A stretch of 64,000 nt of DNA from Pseudomonas hygromyciniae (lineage in GTDB: Bacteria; Pseudomonadota; Gammaproteobacteria; Pseudomonadales; Pseudomonadaceae): contig NZ_CP070506.1 of the NCBI RefSeq assembly GCF_016925675.1, positions 3,780,501 through 3,844,500 of the forward strand, written 5' to 3'. The translations under genes and the position numbers were made by a program. The notes under the pieces were generated by a model. The model did not search any database. It was not told where the DNA came from and saw nothing but the letters and a program-made list of their open reading frames with translations. This document shows positions 39,386-47,814 of this stretch, piece by piece (the first letter of the stretch is position 1; the number at the start of each line of letters is the position of its first letter).

Positions 39386-40217
39386 GTTTTTCCCTCAAGC
39401 TGTGCCACTGGGCCAACACCCGTGAAAAGTGATCTGCCGGCGCTTCCCCCGCCAACGGCTGCCACCGGATCAAACAGGGCCCCGTCGCTTCCTCCAACCG
39501 GCGCACCACCAAAAATTCCAATTGTTGCGCCCCGCGCCATTGCCAGGTGCGAGCCTGTTCCAGTACCTGGGCCAGCCATATCCTTGGGTCCTGGAATTCA
39601 ACCAATGCCGCCAGGCTTTCGCCGTGTTCAGCCAGCAGGTAACGCAAGATATTGGCGTGCAGAATGGCCGAGGACTGGGGATTGGGAATGTCGAGCCAAG
39701 GGGCGGGATCGGGTACCGGGTACTTGCCCGGCGCAGGGTTGCTGGCACTGCACCATTGGTCTTCATACCAGTAGCACACACTGATCAGCGGCCCGAGATA
39801 GGCCGGTCGCTGCGCTATCGGCAAACAGGCCAGTGCACGTGCCAGGGTACGGTTGTCGTGGAAACGGTACAGGGCCTGATCGCCCGGCGGTCCCACCAGC
39901 ATTCGCGCGTGCCAATGCTCGATGACGCCACCCAGATCCGTGTCGGGCAAGCTGCCCAGCCAACCCCAGTTCACCTGTGGGCGCTCCAGCAAGCCCACCA
40001 GGGCAGGTTCACCGAGTTGCTCCACCAGCAGGATCACTGGCCCTACAGCGGCCAGTGCCGCCACTGCGCTCCCAGCGTAGACGCTGCGACATTGCGCCAG
40101 ATTGCGGGACGCCATCAACGACAGGCGTGCCTCGCTGCTGCCCTCAAGGATCAAACACAGGCGTCGCCCTGCCTGCTGCTGTTGGGCCATCCATTGGCCT
40201 GGCATCAGCGCCATCAC
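39378..40217 (-). CDS. DUF4123 domain protein (T6SS effector adaptor/chaperone)
   Basis: 279 aa, cytosolic. Segments such as VILLVEQLGEPALVGLLERP and RFHDNRTLARALACLP are typical of DUF4123 (the Tap/TEC adaptors that load effectors onto VgrG). It overlaps the vgrG stop by 4 nt (ATGA) and runs into the lipoprotein gene, exactly the position such adaptors occupy. It would carry the lipase effector to the VgrG tip. Confidence 0.82.
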   Translation of the reverse strand: MMALMPGQWMAQQQQAGRRLCLILEGSSEARLSLMASRNLAQCRSVYAGSAVAALAAVGPVILLVEQLGEPALVGLLERPQVNWGWLGSLPDTDLGGVIEHWHARMLVGPPGDQALYRFHDNRTLARALACLPIAQRPAYLGPLISVCYWYEDQWCSASNPAPGKYPVPDPAPWLDIPNPQSSAILHANILRYLLAEHGESLAALVEFQDPRIWLAQVLEQARTWQWRGAQQLEFLVVRRLEEATGPCLIRWQPLAGEAPADHFSRVLAQWHSLREKHE

Positions 40218-42259
40218 GCGACCCTCCCGATATCACACTCACCTTCACGGCAGCGCTCGCATACCGGACAAAAATCCGCATCCAGTTGCCTTGCCCAGTG
40301 CATGATTTCGCCCTGAACCACTGAAATAGAGGGACCGCTGGTGGCACGCGGCGGCGATGACGGGTTATCGCCCGGCCCCAAGGGATTGGCCGAACGCGTA
40401 GCCGCTGGCGCGCCACCAAGGGTGATGGGGCGGCTGCTGAAAATTCCGCCGGCCTGGATCAGCAGGTGTTCGCCTCCGGCCTTGAAACTCAACTGCGCAC
40501 CCGCGTCGATCACCAGGCTGGCGCCCGCTTTGAGATGGATCTGTTGTCCCGCCTCGACCACCAGGGTCTGACCGATATAGGCCTGGCTGTCGCCCTTTAC
40601 CTGGAGGTGATCGCCAGCCCCGATCAGGACTTTGCGATTGCCGCGAACGTCGCGGTGCTCCTCGCTTTCCAGGTACGCCGTGCTCAAGCCGCGAATGGTT
40701 TCGCGCCGCTCGCCACCGACTTCCAGGTGGCAGTCGTGACCCACCTGCTGCTGCAGGTCCCGTTGGGCCCGCAGGTAGATGAGCTCTTTACCCAGACGGT
40801 CCTCCAGATGCAGTTCGTTGGCACCGGCGCCACCGGGAGAACTGCGGCTGCGCAATACGCTGCGGGTCTTGTGTTGCGGTAACGGATAAGGGGGCAGATG
40901 CCGCGCATTGGGCAGGCAACCGTTGATCAAAGGCCGGTCAGGATCACCGTCCAGGAAAGTCACCAGCACTTCCATGCCGACCCGGGGCGTCATGATCGCG
41001 CCAAAGCCGTCACCCGCCCACCCGGAGGACACTCGCACCCAGCAGCTGCTTTTGTCACTCATCGTGTCCAACCGATCCCAGTGAAACCGCACCTTCACCC
41101 GACCATAGGCGTCACAGTGCACCTCCTCGCCCACCGGCCCCGTCACGGTGGCCGTCTGACTACCGGTGATCGTCGGCTAGGGGTGCTTGAGCGCCGGGCG
41201 GTGGACCGCGCGCCACGGTGTGGCGTTGAAGCGGTTGCGATAGCCCTGGAACACTTCACTGCCAGGCATCGCCTCTTCCAGCACCTGTGGTTGATACCCC
41301 TCGTGACGCACTGAGGTCAGCAGCCACAAGTCATTGCAGGAGGACTGCGGGTGATCGCTCAACGGCAGGAAATGGCCACTGCACAATGCCGGTTGATCAC
41401 TCTTGCCCAAGGCCCGGCAATGGTCGCGCTGATGGCGCTCCAGGCTGCGACGGGCCAGTTGCACGCCGCGTGCCCGACCCGTAAAACCTGCGGGGTAGTG
41501 ATAGTCCTCAAGAGGTAGCACCGATGGCGCCCCGGCTTGCTCTTGCAGGCGCCGCGAAGGATGCTCGAAGTCATGGTCACGACGCACGACCTGGCGGCTA
41601 CGGGTTGCCAGGCGCACATCGAAGCGCTGGATGACTCGCGCCTCGGCCTCTGGCCCGCTGGCAGGGCGATAACGCTGTGCAGGCAAACGGCGAAACACCG
41701 TCTGGTCATCACCAAATACCAGTAGATGAGCGTCCGGGCTGTGGCGAAAGTGGTAGTGAATCCCCTCTTCTTCACACAGCCGCTGGATAAAGTGCAGGTC
41801 GGTCTCTGCGTATTGCACACAGAACGTACGTGGCGGATAGACCACCGGGCCCAATTCGAAGGCATACGCGTCGGCCAGGATACCGTGGCGTTCGAGTACG
41901 GCCGCGATAATCTGCGGCACGCTGCGTTGTTGAAAGATGCGTAGGTCACGACGGTGTTCCAGCCACGCCAGGCGCGGCGCCAGGGTCAGCCGGTAAAGGG
42001 TGAGCCGAGCCCCGGGGTCATCGCGACCGACCGCATACACCTGCCCATGCAGGCCTTCGCCCGCTTCGCCGAAACCCAGGTATGCCGGCTGGTGCAGCAA
42101 TGCTTCCAGATCAAGGCCAGGGTTTTCGCTGACCAACTGCACCTCGATGAAGTAGGGCTGATCAAGGGCTTCGTGGCCTTTGAATGCCAGGACTTGAAAG
42201 TCGTTCTCCACACTGTGCAGGACAAATTTGAAACGTGACGAAACAAGCGCATTAACCAT
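40214..42259 (-). pseudogene. vgrG: Type VI secretion tip protein VgrG, interrupted by an in-frame amber codon
   Basis: One frame of 682 codons from MVNALVSSRFKFVLHSVEND at 42259 to 40214, broken only by TAG at 41177-41179. Part 1 (360 aa) is the gp27-like region with VYAVGRDDPGARLTLYRLTL, FCVQYAETDLHFIQRLCEEE and GIHYHF. Beyond the stop the same frame reads PTITGSQTATVTGPVGEEVH then GRVKVRFHWDR, the gp5/OB-fold and DUF2345 spike region. The stop sits exactly in the linker. CAG (Gln) to TAG would explain it. A GTG at 41146 could restart part 2 (310 aa). The tail carries CPVCERCREGEC. Confidence 0.85.
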
Positions 42260-42555
42260 CCGTTGTTACCCGCCGTCCGCTATCTGACTGAAATACTCCC
42301 CCCCGCCAAGCTAAAGCCCGCAGCCAAAGAAAGTGCCTGAATGCTCTTAAAGATTAGCGAGATCCGCGAACATTCGGCACTTTGAAAATAAAAAAGAAGT
42401 TTCGTACGAACAGGATGGAAGTCTCTTTTACAAGATGAGAAAGCAGCAAAAAAACCAGGTCACAACAACAGGAAATCACTTACGCAACACATCAATCGAT
42501 AACTAAACAATAAGGAAACAACTGACACTTATTTAAGCTATCAAGTACTTCCCCC
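42260..42555. other. AT-rich intergenic region upstream of vgrG
   Basis: About 296 bp, visibly richer in A/T than the flanks (for example GAAAATAAAAAAGAAGTTTC). It should hold the promoter of the vgrG operon. The minus-strand DapF-like gene ends on its other side. I see no gene, no clear terminator and no named operator in it. Confidence 0.5.
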
Positions 42556-43527
42556 TCAACTTTGAAGCGTTGCGGCCCCGAACAGACTGACACTGAGCAA
42601 CGTGTCGGCCTGAACATGCAGACGTACCGGCGCCGTGCCTCCTGGCATCACCACGGCAACCTCCCCCGCCTCGACCCAACCCGCTCGCCATGCTGCACAG
42701 GCCACCGCGCTGGCGCTGGTCCCGGAGGATGCCGTGGGGCCTTCGCCGCGCTCGAATACCCGAGCAATCACCCGATTGGCAGAATCGCGGGCGGCCCATT
42801 GCAGATTGACCCCGGCAGCACAAGGCCGGCCATCACCTGCCGGCGGGGCAAAGGCAATCGCTTTCAATGGTGCGAACAGACCCGGCTGGTGCATTTGCCG
42901 ATTGTCCGGCAAGGCCGACACGTGCTCGACCAAGGTCACACAATGGGGATTGCCGATACGCACAAATTCACTGCGCGCCCATTGCGGGTTGATCGCAGCC
43001 AGCACACTCACGTGGTCAGGCGCGTTGCTCGCCGACCCCACTGCTCCCACCGCCTGAGGTCCGAATGTCGGCTGCCCCAACGTCAACCAGAACCCCGAAA
43101 CCTGCTGATAGACCGCCGGCTCAACCCAGGTCGCCACCGTTGATGGGGCGTCAGGTTTGTCATGGTGCACCCGCAGCTCACAGGCCTGAGTCATCAGCCC
43201 GGCGTCCGTCAGGGCCTGGGCAAAGATCGTCAAGCCATTGCCGCTGCGCTCGGCCAGGGAACCATCGGTGTTGACAATCAGCAGGTCATACGGCGGCGCA
43301 GCCTGGAACGGCCCGACCAGCAAACCATCGCAGCGATAAGCCTTGGCCTGGGCTGGACGCGGCGCCGTCCCCCAGCCACATTCGGACGCTATCGCCGAGG
43401 CTGCCCAGGCCTGACGAGTGCTGGCGGCCAGGGCGGCGCTATCGGGCACGGCAATGCCCCGGCTGCGTAACAGGGTCGGGCTGGCCACTCCGTAGATATT
43501 GCCGCGAGCGTCGTAAAACAGGGTCAT
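42556..43527 (-). CDS. Diaminopimelate epimerase-like (DapF fold) protein lacking both catalytic cysteines
   Basis: 323 aa. DapF architecture with two lobes: NTDGSLAERSGNGLTIFAQA corresponds to the DapF block NADGSE..CGNG, and FERGEGPTASSGTSASA to the block with the second cysteine (CGTGACA). Both catalytic Cys are Ser here. The rest, including RIGNPHCVTLVE, follows the family. It is not expected to be the housekeeping DapF. It may be a non-racemising relative or use another mechanism. Divergent from an MFS exporter. Confidence 0.75.
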   Translation of the reverse strand: MTLFYDARGNIYGVASPTLLRSRGIAVPDSAALAASTRQAWAASAIASECGWGTAPRPAQAKAYRCDGLLVGPFQAAPPYDLLIVNTDGSLAERSGNGLTIFAQALTDAGLMTQACELRVHHDKPDAPSTVATWVEPAVYQQVSGFWLTLGQPTFGPQAVGAVGSASNAPDHVSVLAAINPQWARSEFVRIGNPHCVTLVEHVSALPDNRQMHQPGLFAPLKAIAFAPPAGDGRPCAAGVNLQWAARDSANRVIARVFERGEGPTASSGTSASAVACAAWRAGWVEAGEVAVVMPGGTAPVRLHVQADTLLSVSLFGAATLQS

Positions 43528-43846
43528 GGATCATCCACCTCGACAGGGAAAAGCACCTGGCGATTGTGGGCAATGTCGACCCGGGACACCACCCACCAAA
43601 GTGGCCTGGAAGGTGGTAATCCTCTGCAAGCAGCCTGGGGTTCACCGCCACTCGAAGGGATTACGCACCATCCAGGCCACCTCAAGCGGGCCCGCTAGCC
43701 TCTATGTGGTGCTCATTGGCAAAAGTGTTCCATGTCGTAAAAAATAAGTTCGCTGCGACCACGGGAACCCAGCTCGCTCGATAAGGCCTGATGTGCAAGG
43801 ATGTTGCGCCGCACATCGTTCGCTGAACGCAAAATCAAGGATTTTC
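43528..43846. other. Intergenic region with an 80-nt long palindrome
   Basis: Between the divergent DapF-like and MFS genes. It contains the inverted repeat 43601-43680 described separately, and otherwise nothing I recognise. A short open frame across it has no homology pattern or ribosome-binding site. Confidence 0.5.
43601..43680. repeat. Long imperfect hairpin (about 22-nt arms)
   Basis: Left arm GTGGCCTGGAAGGTGGTAAT then CC (43601-43622); right arm GGATTACGCACCATCCAGGC then CAC (43658-43680). They pair with only a few bulges around a 35-nt apical part that has its own CTGCAAGCAG hairpin. It is not of the REP type found elsewhere. It may be an RNA element or a large operator. Confidence 0.55.
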
Positions 43847-45001
43847 ATGACTGCCATCCCCACCCCAGCGCCTGTGATTCCAGGACGTTTGGAACAAATG
43901 TCGACCCGCATCGCGTTTTTCATTGCAGGCTTTGGCATCGCGGCCTGGGCACCGCTGGTTCCCTATGCCAAGGCCCGTGCCCAGCTCAACGAAGGTACGC
44001 TGGGCCTGTTGCTGTTGTGCCTGGGGGTGGGGTCCATCATCGCCATGCCGGTAGCGGGCGCGCTGGCGTCACGCTTTGGCTGCCGCCGCGTGCTCAGCGC
44101 CGGGACGATTCTGCTCTGCGTGGCCTTACCGATGCTGGCCACCGTCAGCTCGATACCGTTACTAATGGCTGGGTTGTTTCTGTTTGGTGCCGGCCTTGGC
44201 ACGGTGGACTCAACCGTCAACCTGCAGGCCGTGATCGTAGAACGAGCCAGCGGCAAGACCATGATGTCGGGTTTCCATGGGTTGTTCAGCCTGGGAGGGA
44301 TTGTGGGGGCCGCGGGTGTCAGCGCCTTGCTCGGCCTGGGGCTGTCGCCGCTGTCGGCGACCCTGGTGGTGATCGTGATTACGCTGGCCGCACTGCTCAA
44401 GGCGGCCCCCCATTTGTTGCCCTATGGCAGTGAAAGCTCAGGCCCTGCCTTTGCCATCCCCCACGGGGTGGTGCTGTTTATCGGTTGCTTGTGTTTTATC
44501 GTGTTCCTGGCAGAAGGTGCCGTGCTTGACTGGAGCGCCGTGTTCCTCAGTGACGAGCGCGGCCTCGATGAAGCCTATGCGGGCCTGGGTTATGCGGCGT
44601 TTGCCTTGACCATGACCATCGGCCGCCTGACCGGCGATGCCATTGTTCGTCGCCTGGGGGCCAAACGGGTAATTGTGATCGGTGGTTTGCTGGCCACCGC
44701 CGGCATGCTCCTGGCCACGCTGCTCCCGGCGTGGGAAACCGCGCTGCTGGGCTATGCACTGGTAGGCGCCGGCTGTTCGAACATTGTGCCGGTGTTATAC
44801 ACCGCTGTCGGCAAGCAAACCGTCATGCCGGAGCACATTGCGGTGCCCGCCATCACCACCCTGGGTTACGCGGGCATTCTCGCGGGCCCGGCGCTGATCG
44901 GCTTTATCGCCCATGGCAGCAGCTTGAGCGTAGCCTTTGTGTTGATCGCCGTGCTCCTGCTGGGCGTGGCGATCAGTGGAAAAATACTGCGGGTGTCATG
45001 A
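43847..45001 (+). CDS. MFS transporter (YbjJ-like)
   Basis: 384 aa from MTAIPTPAPVIPGRLEQM at 43847, with AAGGA upstream; a longer start at 43793 is not supported. Twelve hydrophobic segments. The first, IAFFIAGFGIAAWAPLVPYA, the motif-A-like SRFGCRRV and HGLFSLGGIVGAAG place it near the YbjJ/fucose-permease-like MFS subgroup. Substrate unknown. Divergent from the DapF-like gene, so a link (amino acid or opine transport) is possible but unproven. Confidence 0.82.
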   Translation: MTAIPTPAPVIPGRLEQMSTRIAFFIAGFGIAAWAPLVPYAKARAQLNEGTLGLLLLCLGVGSIIAMPVAGALASRFGCRRVLSAGTILLCVALPMLATVSSIPLLMAGLFLFGAGLGTVDSTVNLQAVIVERASGKTMMSGFHGLFSLGGIVGAAGVSALLGLGLSPLSATLVVIVITLAALLKAAPHLLPYGSESSGPAFAIPHGVVLFIGCLCFIVFLAEGAVLDWSAVFLSDERGLDEAYAGLGYAAFALTMTIGRLTGDAIVRRLGAKRVIVIGGLLATAGMLLATLLPAWETALLGYALVGAGCSNIVPVLYTAVGKQTVMPEHIAVPAITTLGYAGILAGPALIGFIAHGSSLSVAFVLIAVLLLGVAISGKILRVS

Positions 45002-45011
45002 GTCCAGAGCA

Positions 45012-45963
45012 CTAAAGGGGCTTGTTGTTTTCAAGCCAGCCGTCAAGGTCTTTACTGCTCAACCATCCCTTCTGGTTACGACTGCCATAAATGCGTCGCC
45101 AGCCAGAATGGATGCGCGCCAGTGAGTTCAATAGCCTGGGACGGTCCACCAGGTTTTTTGACATGTACACCAGTTGTTCGCTGTACATCTTTTTCGGCAG
45201 CCCGGTGGCGGGGTCCCGGATAACCGTGCCTTGGGTGTCTGTTTCGTCCGGGTCCTTGCTGATTGAGACAAGCCTCTCGATCTGCACGTAGCCGACCTGC
45301 TCAAAAAAGTTCGTGCGGTCCCGGGACCTGTCCCGAAGTTCATCAAATGCCGCCCGAAACGCCTGCACCAGCTCGACATTGGTCTTGGCATGAAAAGGGT
45401 CCGAGCTGAAGGCATTGGGATCGCTGTTGCCAAACACTGCCGGCACGGCCTTTGACAGGCTTTGCCGCGTGATGAACCCTTCCTCGTCGAGGATCGCGTC
45501 GATCAACCGCGGGCGCTGGACAAGTGCCCTGGCCAGCAGGATGGCGTTATTGCGCGCGGGTGTGTCAGTCATTTTTTCACTGGCAATCCGCCGCAGTGAC
45601 GACAGTTTCAATCCTTCATTTTTCATGAAATTTTTCCAGCACGGAAAAATGATCACCCAGCGCCGTCACGAGCTGGCTATCCGGCAGTTGGGTATAGGGG
45701 TTCACATCGGTTGTACGCACCGAAAGCGTGTTTCTCAATTCCTGATGATGCAGCGTCATTTCGTTAGGCGTGGCCCAGCGCAAGGGACGCCGGAACCCCG
45801 AAGATCGAATCGTGCTGGGCAACGGCTGATTATCATCCTGCCACCCACGCGGCGTGGTTTCGCTTGAAGCAGCATGAGCTTTTTGTTGTGCGTGATCCGG
45901 TATCGCATCATGGCGGCTCGTAATATCGGGCCGCAGAAGAGGTACCCCACCGTCAATTGCCAT
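45012..45963 (-). pseudogene. HrpL-regulated NolX/HrpF-like repeat protein, frameshifted
   Basis: Two frames belong together. The first runs from MAIDGGVPLLRPDITSRHDA at 45963 (AAAGGTGG upstream) to 45616, ending LVTALGDHFSVLEKFHEK. The second continues NEGLKLSSLRRIASEKM, then LLARALVQRPRLIDAILDEE, to 45012. Removing one T from the T5 run at 45619-45623 fuses them into 316 aa. The fused junction then aligns without gaps to the next gene's repeat (FQVFKDPRNPGHVTRQSLSN versus FSVLEKFHENEGLKLSSLRR). An hrp box lies at 46049-46076, 86 nt upstream. A type III-exported protein is inferred. Confidence 0.7.
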
Positions 45964-46048
45964 GTTTCATATCCACCTTTTCTAGACCCCATCTCAGACC
46001 GGCTACCACCCCTGTCACTGCAACGGTGGCTCTCCAACAAGCGCAAAG

Positions 46049-46076
46049 TATGTGGCCTGGCATCCGCAATGGTTCC
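46049..46076 (-). promoter_or_regulatory. hrp box (HrpL-dependent promoter) for the gene starting at 45963
   Basis: Read on the minus strand: GGAACC, 15 nt, CCACATA. It matches the HrpL ECF-sigma consensus GGAACC-N15/16-CCACNNA at every defined base. It ends 86 nt before the ATG. Confidence 0.85.
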
Positions 46077-46164
46077 GGTTGGCCTATCAATTTCGATGAC
46101 TACATGTAAACAACTGGCAAGACCTGGGGCAGCCTCAGCCCGTCTTTGAGCACCACAACGCTGC

Positions 46165-46482
46165 CTATCTGGAAACACCCAGCAAGACCTTTAATGCCGT
46201 GACCAAGCCGGTTGTCATGCCCGCGGTTTCCGGCACCGGGCCACCTGGGGTGTGGGTGGTACGGTGAGGAAGCAGGCCTTTGGCGAAATCATCCGCCGCC
46301 GGTGCCTTGAATGTGTACTGCCCTGGAAAGAACTTTGCCCCCAGAGCTTCAGGCGCCTCCTCGCCAAGCACGTGCTGGGCCTGGACACCGAAGCGTCGGC
46401 CCTGCTCACCATTGTCACAGGTGGCTGCAAGAAGGGATTGCGGCAGACCGGGAGTTTGAGTTCCAAGTGACGTTGAAGTCAT
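46165..46482 (-). CDS. HrpL-regulated small protein of unknown function (105 aa)
   Basis: 105 aa from ATG at 46482, preceded by AGAGAGGG at a proper distance. The N-terminus MTSTSLGTQTPGLPQSLLAA is Ser/Thr-rich, without acidic residues in its first 20 positions, as is common for type III export signals. The body includes FFPGQYTFKAPAADDFAKGL. No family recognised. A near-consensus hrp box lies 59 nt upstream at 46541-46568. About 200 bp separate its stop from the next hrp-driven gene. It could be a small effector or the N-terminal remnant of a longer one. Confidence 0.6.
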   Translation of the reverse strand: MTSTSLGTQTPGLPQSLLAATCDNGEQGRRFGVQAQHVLGEEAPEALGAKFFPGQYTFKAPAADDFAKGLLPHRTTHTPGGPVPETAGMTTGLVTALKVLLGVSR

Positions 46483-46540
46483 GTCAACACCCTCTCTTTG
46501 AGTGAAACCGTCGGCGTCATAAAGGCCGTCAGATACACGT

Positions 46541-46568
46541 TGTGTGGCAAACAGCGCAAAACAGTTCC
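46541..46568 (-). promoter_or_regulatory. Near-consensus hrp box for the gene starting at 46482
   Basis: Minus strand: GGAACT, 15 nt, CCACACA. One mismatch (C to T at the sixth base) from GGAACC-N15/16-CCACNNA. Confidence 0.7.
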
Positions 46569-46595
46569 GGACGATTGATATGGCACCGGCGAGCA

Positions 46596-46628
46596 GGAAA
46601 AAGCCGCGAAGAGCCTGCGGCTTTTTCC
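46596..46628 (-). terminator. Rho-independent terminator
   Basis: GGAAAAAGCCGC (46596-46607), loop GAAGAGCCT, GCGGCTTTTTCC (46617-46628): a perfect 12-bp stem with T-run, 36 nt past the stop of the 349-aa repeat protein. It separates that gene from the next hrp promoter. Confidence 0.9.
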
Positions 46629-46663
46629 CGTGGATGAAATACCTGTGCAGTACCGATGATTGA

Positions 46664-47713
46664 TTACGACAACTTCAGTTCGTGCAGCGTCTGTCGGCTA
46701 ATCCGGCCGTCATAGGGATGGCCAGCGATATTGTCCATTTTCTGCAAGAGACTCGAGCGGCTGACGACTTCTTTCGCCAGGAGGATGAGTTGATCCCTTT
46801 GCGAGTTGCCCGTCAGCGGACGCTGGGCCAAGGCACGCAGATCCTTGATCTTGATGGTTTGGTTCCAGCTCCAGCCTTTCAACTTGTCGAAGTTCTCGAA
46901 CATCGTATTGGCCAGTTGCTTGTCATCCTGGAACTTCAACGGATTGCTGGAACGGACTACGTCATTGATGTTCTGCCAACTGAACCGATCGTCCAGCACG
47001 CCCGTACGTCCGTCGCGATCCAGCGCGCTCATGAGTTCCGGACGCTTGAGGATTTCCCTGGCCAGCCTGATGTTCTGATCCATGGCCGGGTTGCCTGTCA
47101 GCGGTCTTGCCGCCATGTTGCTCAAACTCTGCCGCGTCACGTGGCCAGGATTTCGCGGATCCTTGAATACCTGGAAGTTATCCAGCAGCTGTTGGGCCAA
47201 CTGGTCATGACTGCGCTTTGAATAGTGCGGATCGGGCTGCTGGGGAAACGGTCTTGGCGGCGGGTTTCCGTGGATCGGATGGGGCCTTTGTGGCGGACGC
47301 CCGCAGCTCGGATCGGGCCTTTGCGGTGGACGCCCGCAGCTCGGATCGGGCCTTTGCGGTGGACGCCCATAGCCCGGATCGGGCCTGTGGGGCAAATGCC
47401 CACAATGCGGCGGCCTGGCGGCGAAGAAAAATCCTTTCAAACGGCTGAAAATCCCCTGAGAGAAGTTGTTCTGCCACGTGGAAGCCTGGCTGCTCCAAGG
47501 GGCGCGAGCGCCTGCAGCGACGTGCGCCAGCGTCGGTGACTCGGCGAACACCGGCCCCGACTTACCCGCTGGCGCGCTGAAACTAGGGCCACTGGAAGGC
47601 GACCCGATAACCGGAGCCTTTGCCTCTTTGGTGTTGGCCCCTTGTTGGGCTCCTTGATGTGTGCCGTCAGTTGGTAGATTGACAACAGGCTGATTGAACG
47701 CAGGTACCGACAT
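46664..47713 (-). CDS. HrpL-regulated NolX/HrpF-like repeat protein, candidate type III secreted
   Basis: 349 aa from MSVPAFNQPVVNLPTDGTHQ at 47713, with GGAGA upstream. The N-terminal 110 residues are Ser/Ala/Gln-rich. About 115-165 is a Pro/Arg tract with 11-residue repeats (RPPQRPDPSCG). About 172-349 holds two EF-hand-like repeat units: LAQQLLDNFQVFKDPRNPGH and LARPLTGN-type segments, each followed by LAREILKRPELMSALDRDGR or LAKEVVSRSSLLQKMD. This pattern recalls NolX/HrpF/XopF proteins of type III systems; the assignment is from pattern memory only. Own hrp box at 47815-47843 and own terminator. Confidence 0.7.
   Translation of the reverse strand: MSVPAFNQPVVNLPTDGTHQGAQQGANTKEAKAPVIGSPSSGPSFSAPAGKSGPVFAESPTLAHVAAGARAPWSSQASTWQNNFSQGIFSRLKGFFFAARPPHCGHLPHRPDPGYGRPPQRPDPSCGRPPQRPDPSCGRPPQRPHPIHGNPPPRPFPQQPDPHYSKRSHDQLAQQLLDNFQVFKDPRNPGHVTRQSLSNMAARPLTGNPAMDQNIRLAREILKRPELMSALDRDGRTGVLDDRFSWQNINDVVRSSNPLKFQDDKQLANTMFENFDKLKGWSWNQTIKIKDLRALAQRPLTGNSQRDQLILLAKEVVSRSSLLQKMDNIAGHPYDGRISRQTLHELKLS
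47277..47408. repeat. 33-bp tandem repeats within the repeat-protein gene
   Basis: About four units of GGATCGGGCCTTTGCGGTGG plus ACGCCCGCAGCTC, the middle ones nearly identical, encoding the Pro-rich RPPQRPDPSCG motif in frame. Units of 33 bp keep the frame if copy number changes. Confidence 0.85.
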
Positions 47714-47814
47714 AGATGTTCTCCAGTGCGACTTGTTGACACGGTCCACCTCACACGCCCAGGCACCTCGACAACGCAGTTATCACAAGGCACCCGTGCA
47801 CGGAGGGTTGATGG

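Noticed and set aside
45756..46178. 140-aa minus-strand frame between the 105-aa gene and the frameshifted repeat gene
   Set aside because: It runs through the hrp box at 46049-46076 and overlaps the repeat gene in another frame; no domain pattern and no ribosome-binding site.
47277..47408. Regular 33-bp repeats, considered as CRISPR
   Set aside because: Units are contiguous without spacers and lie in frame inside a coding gene.
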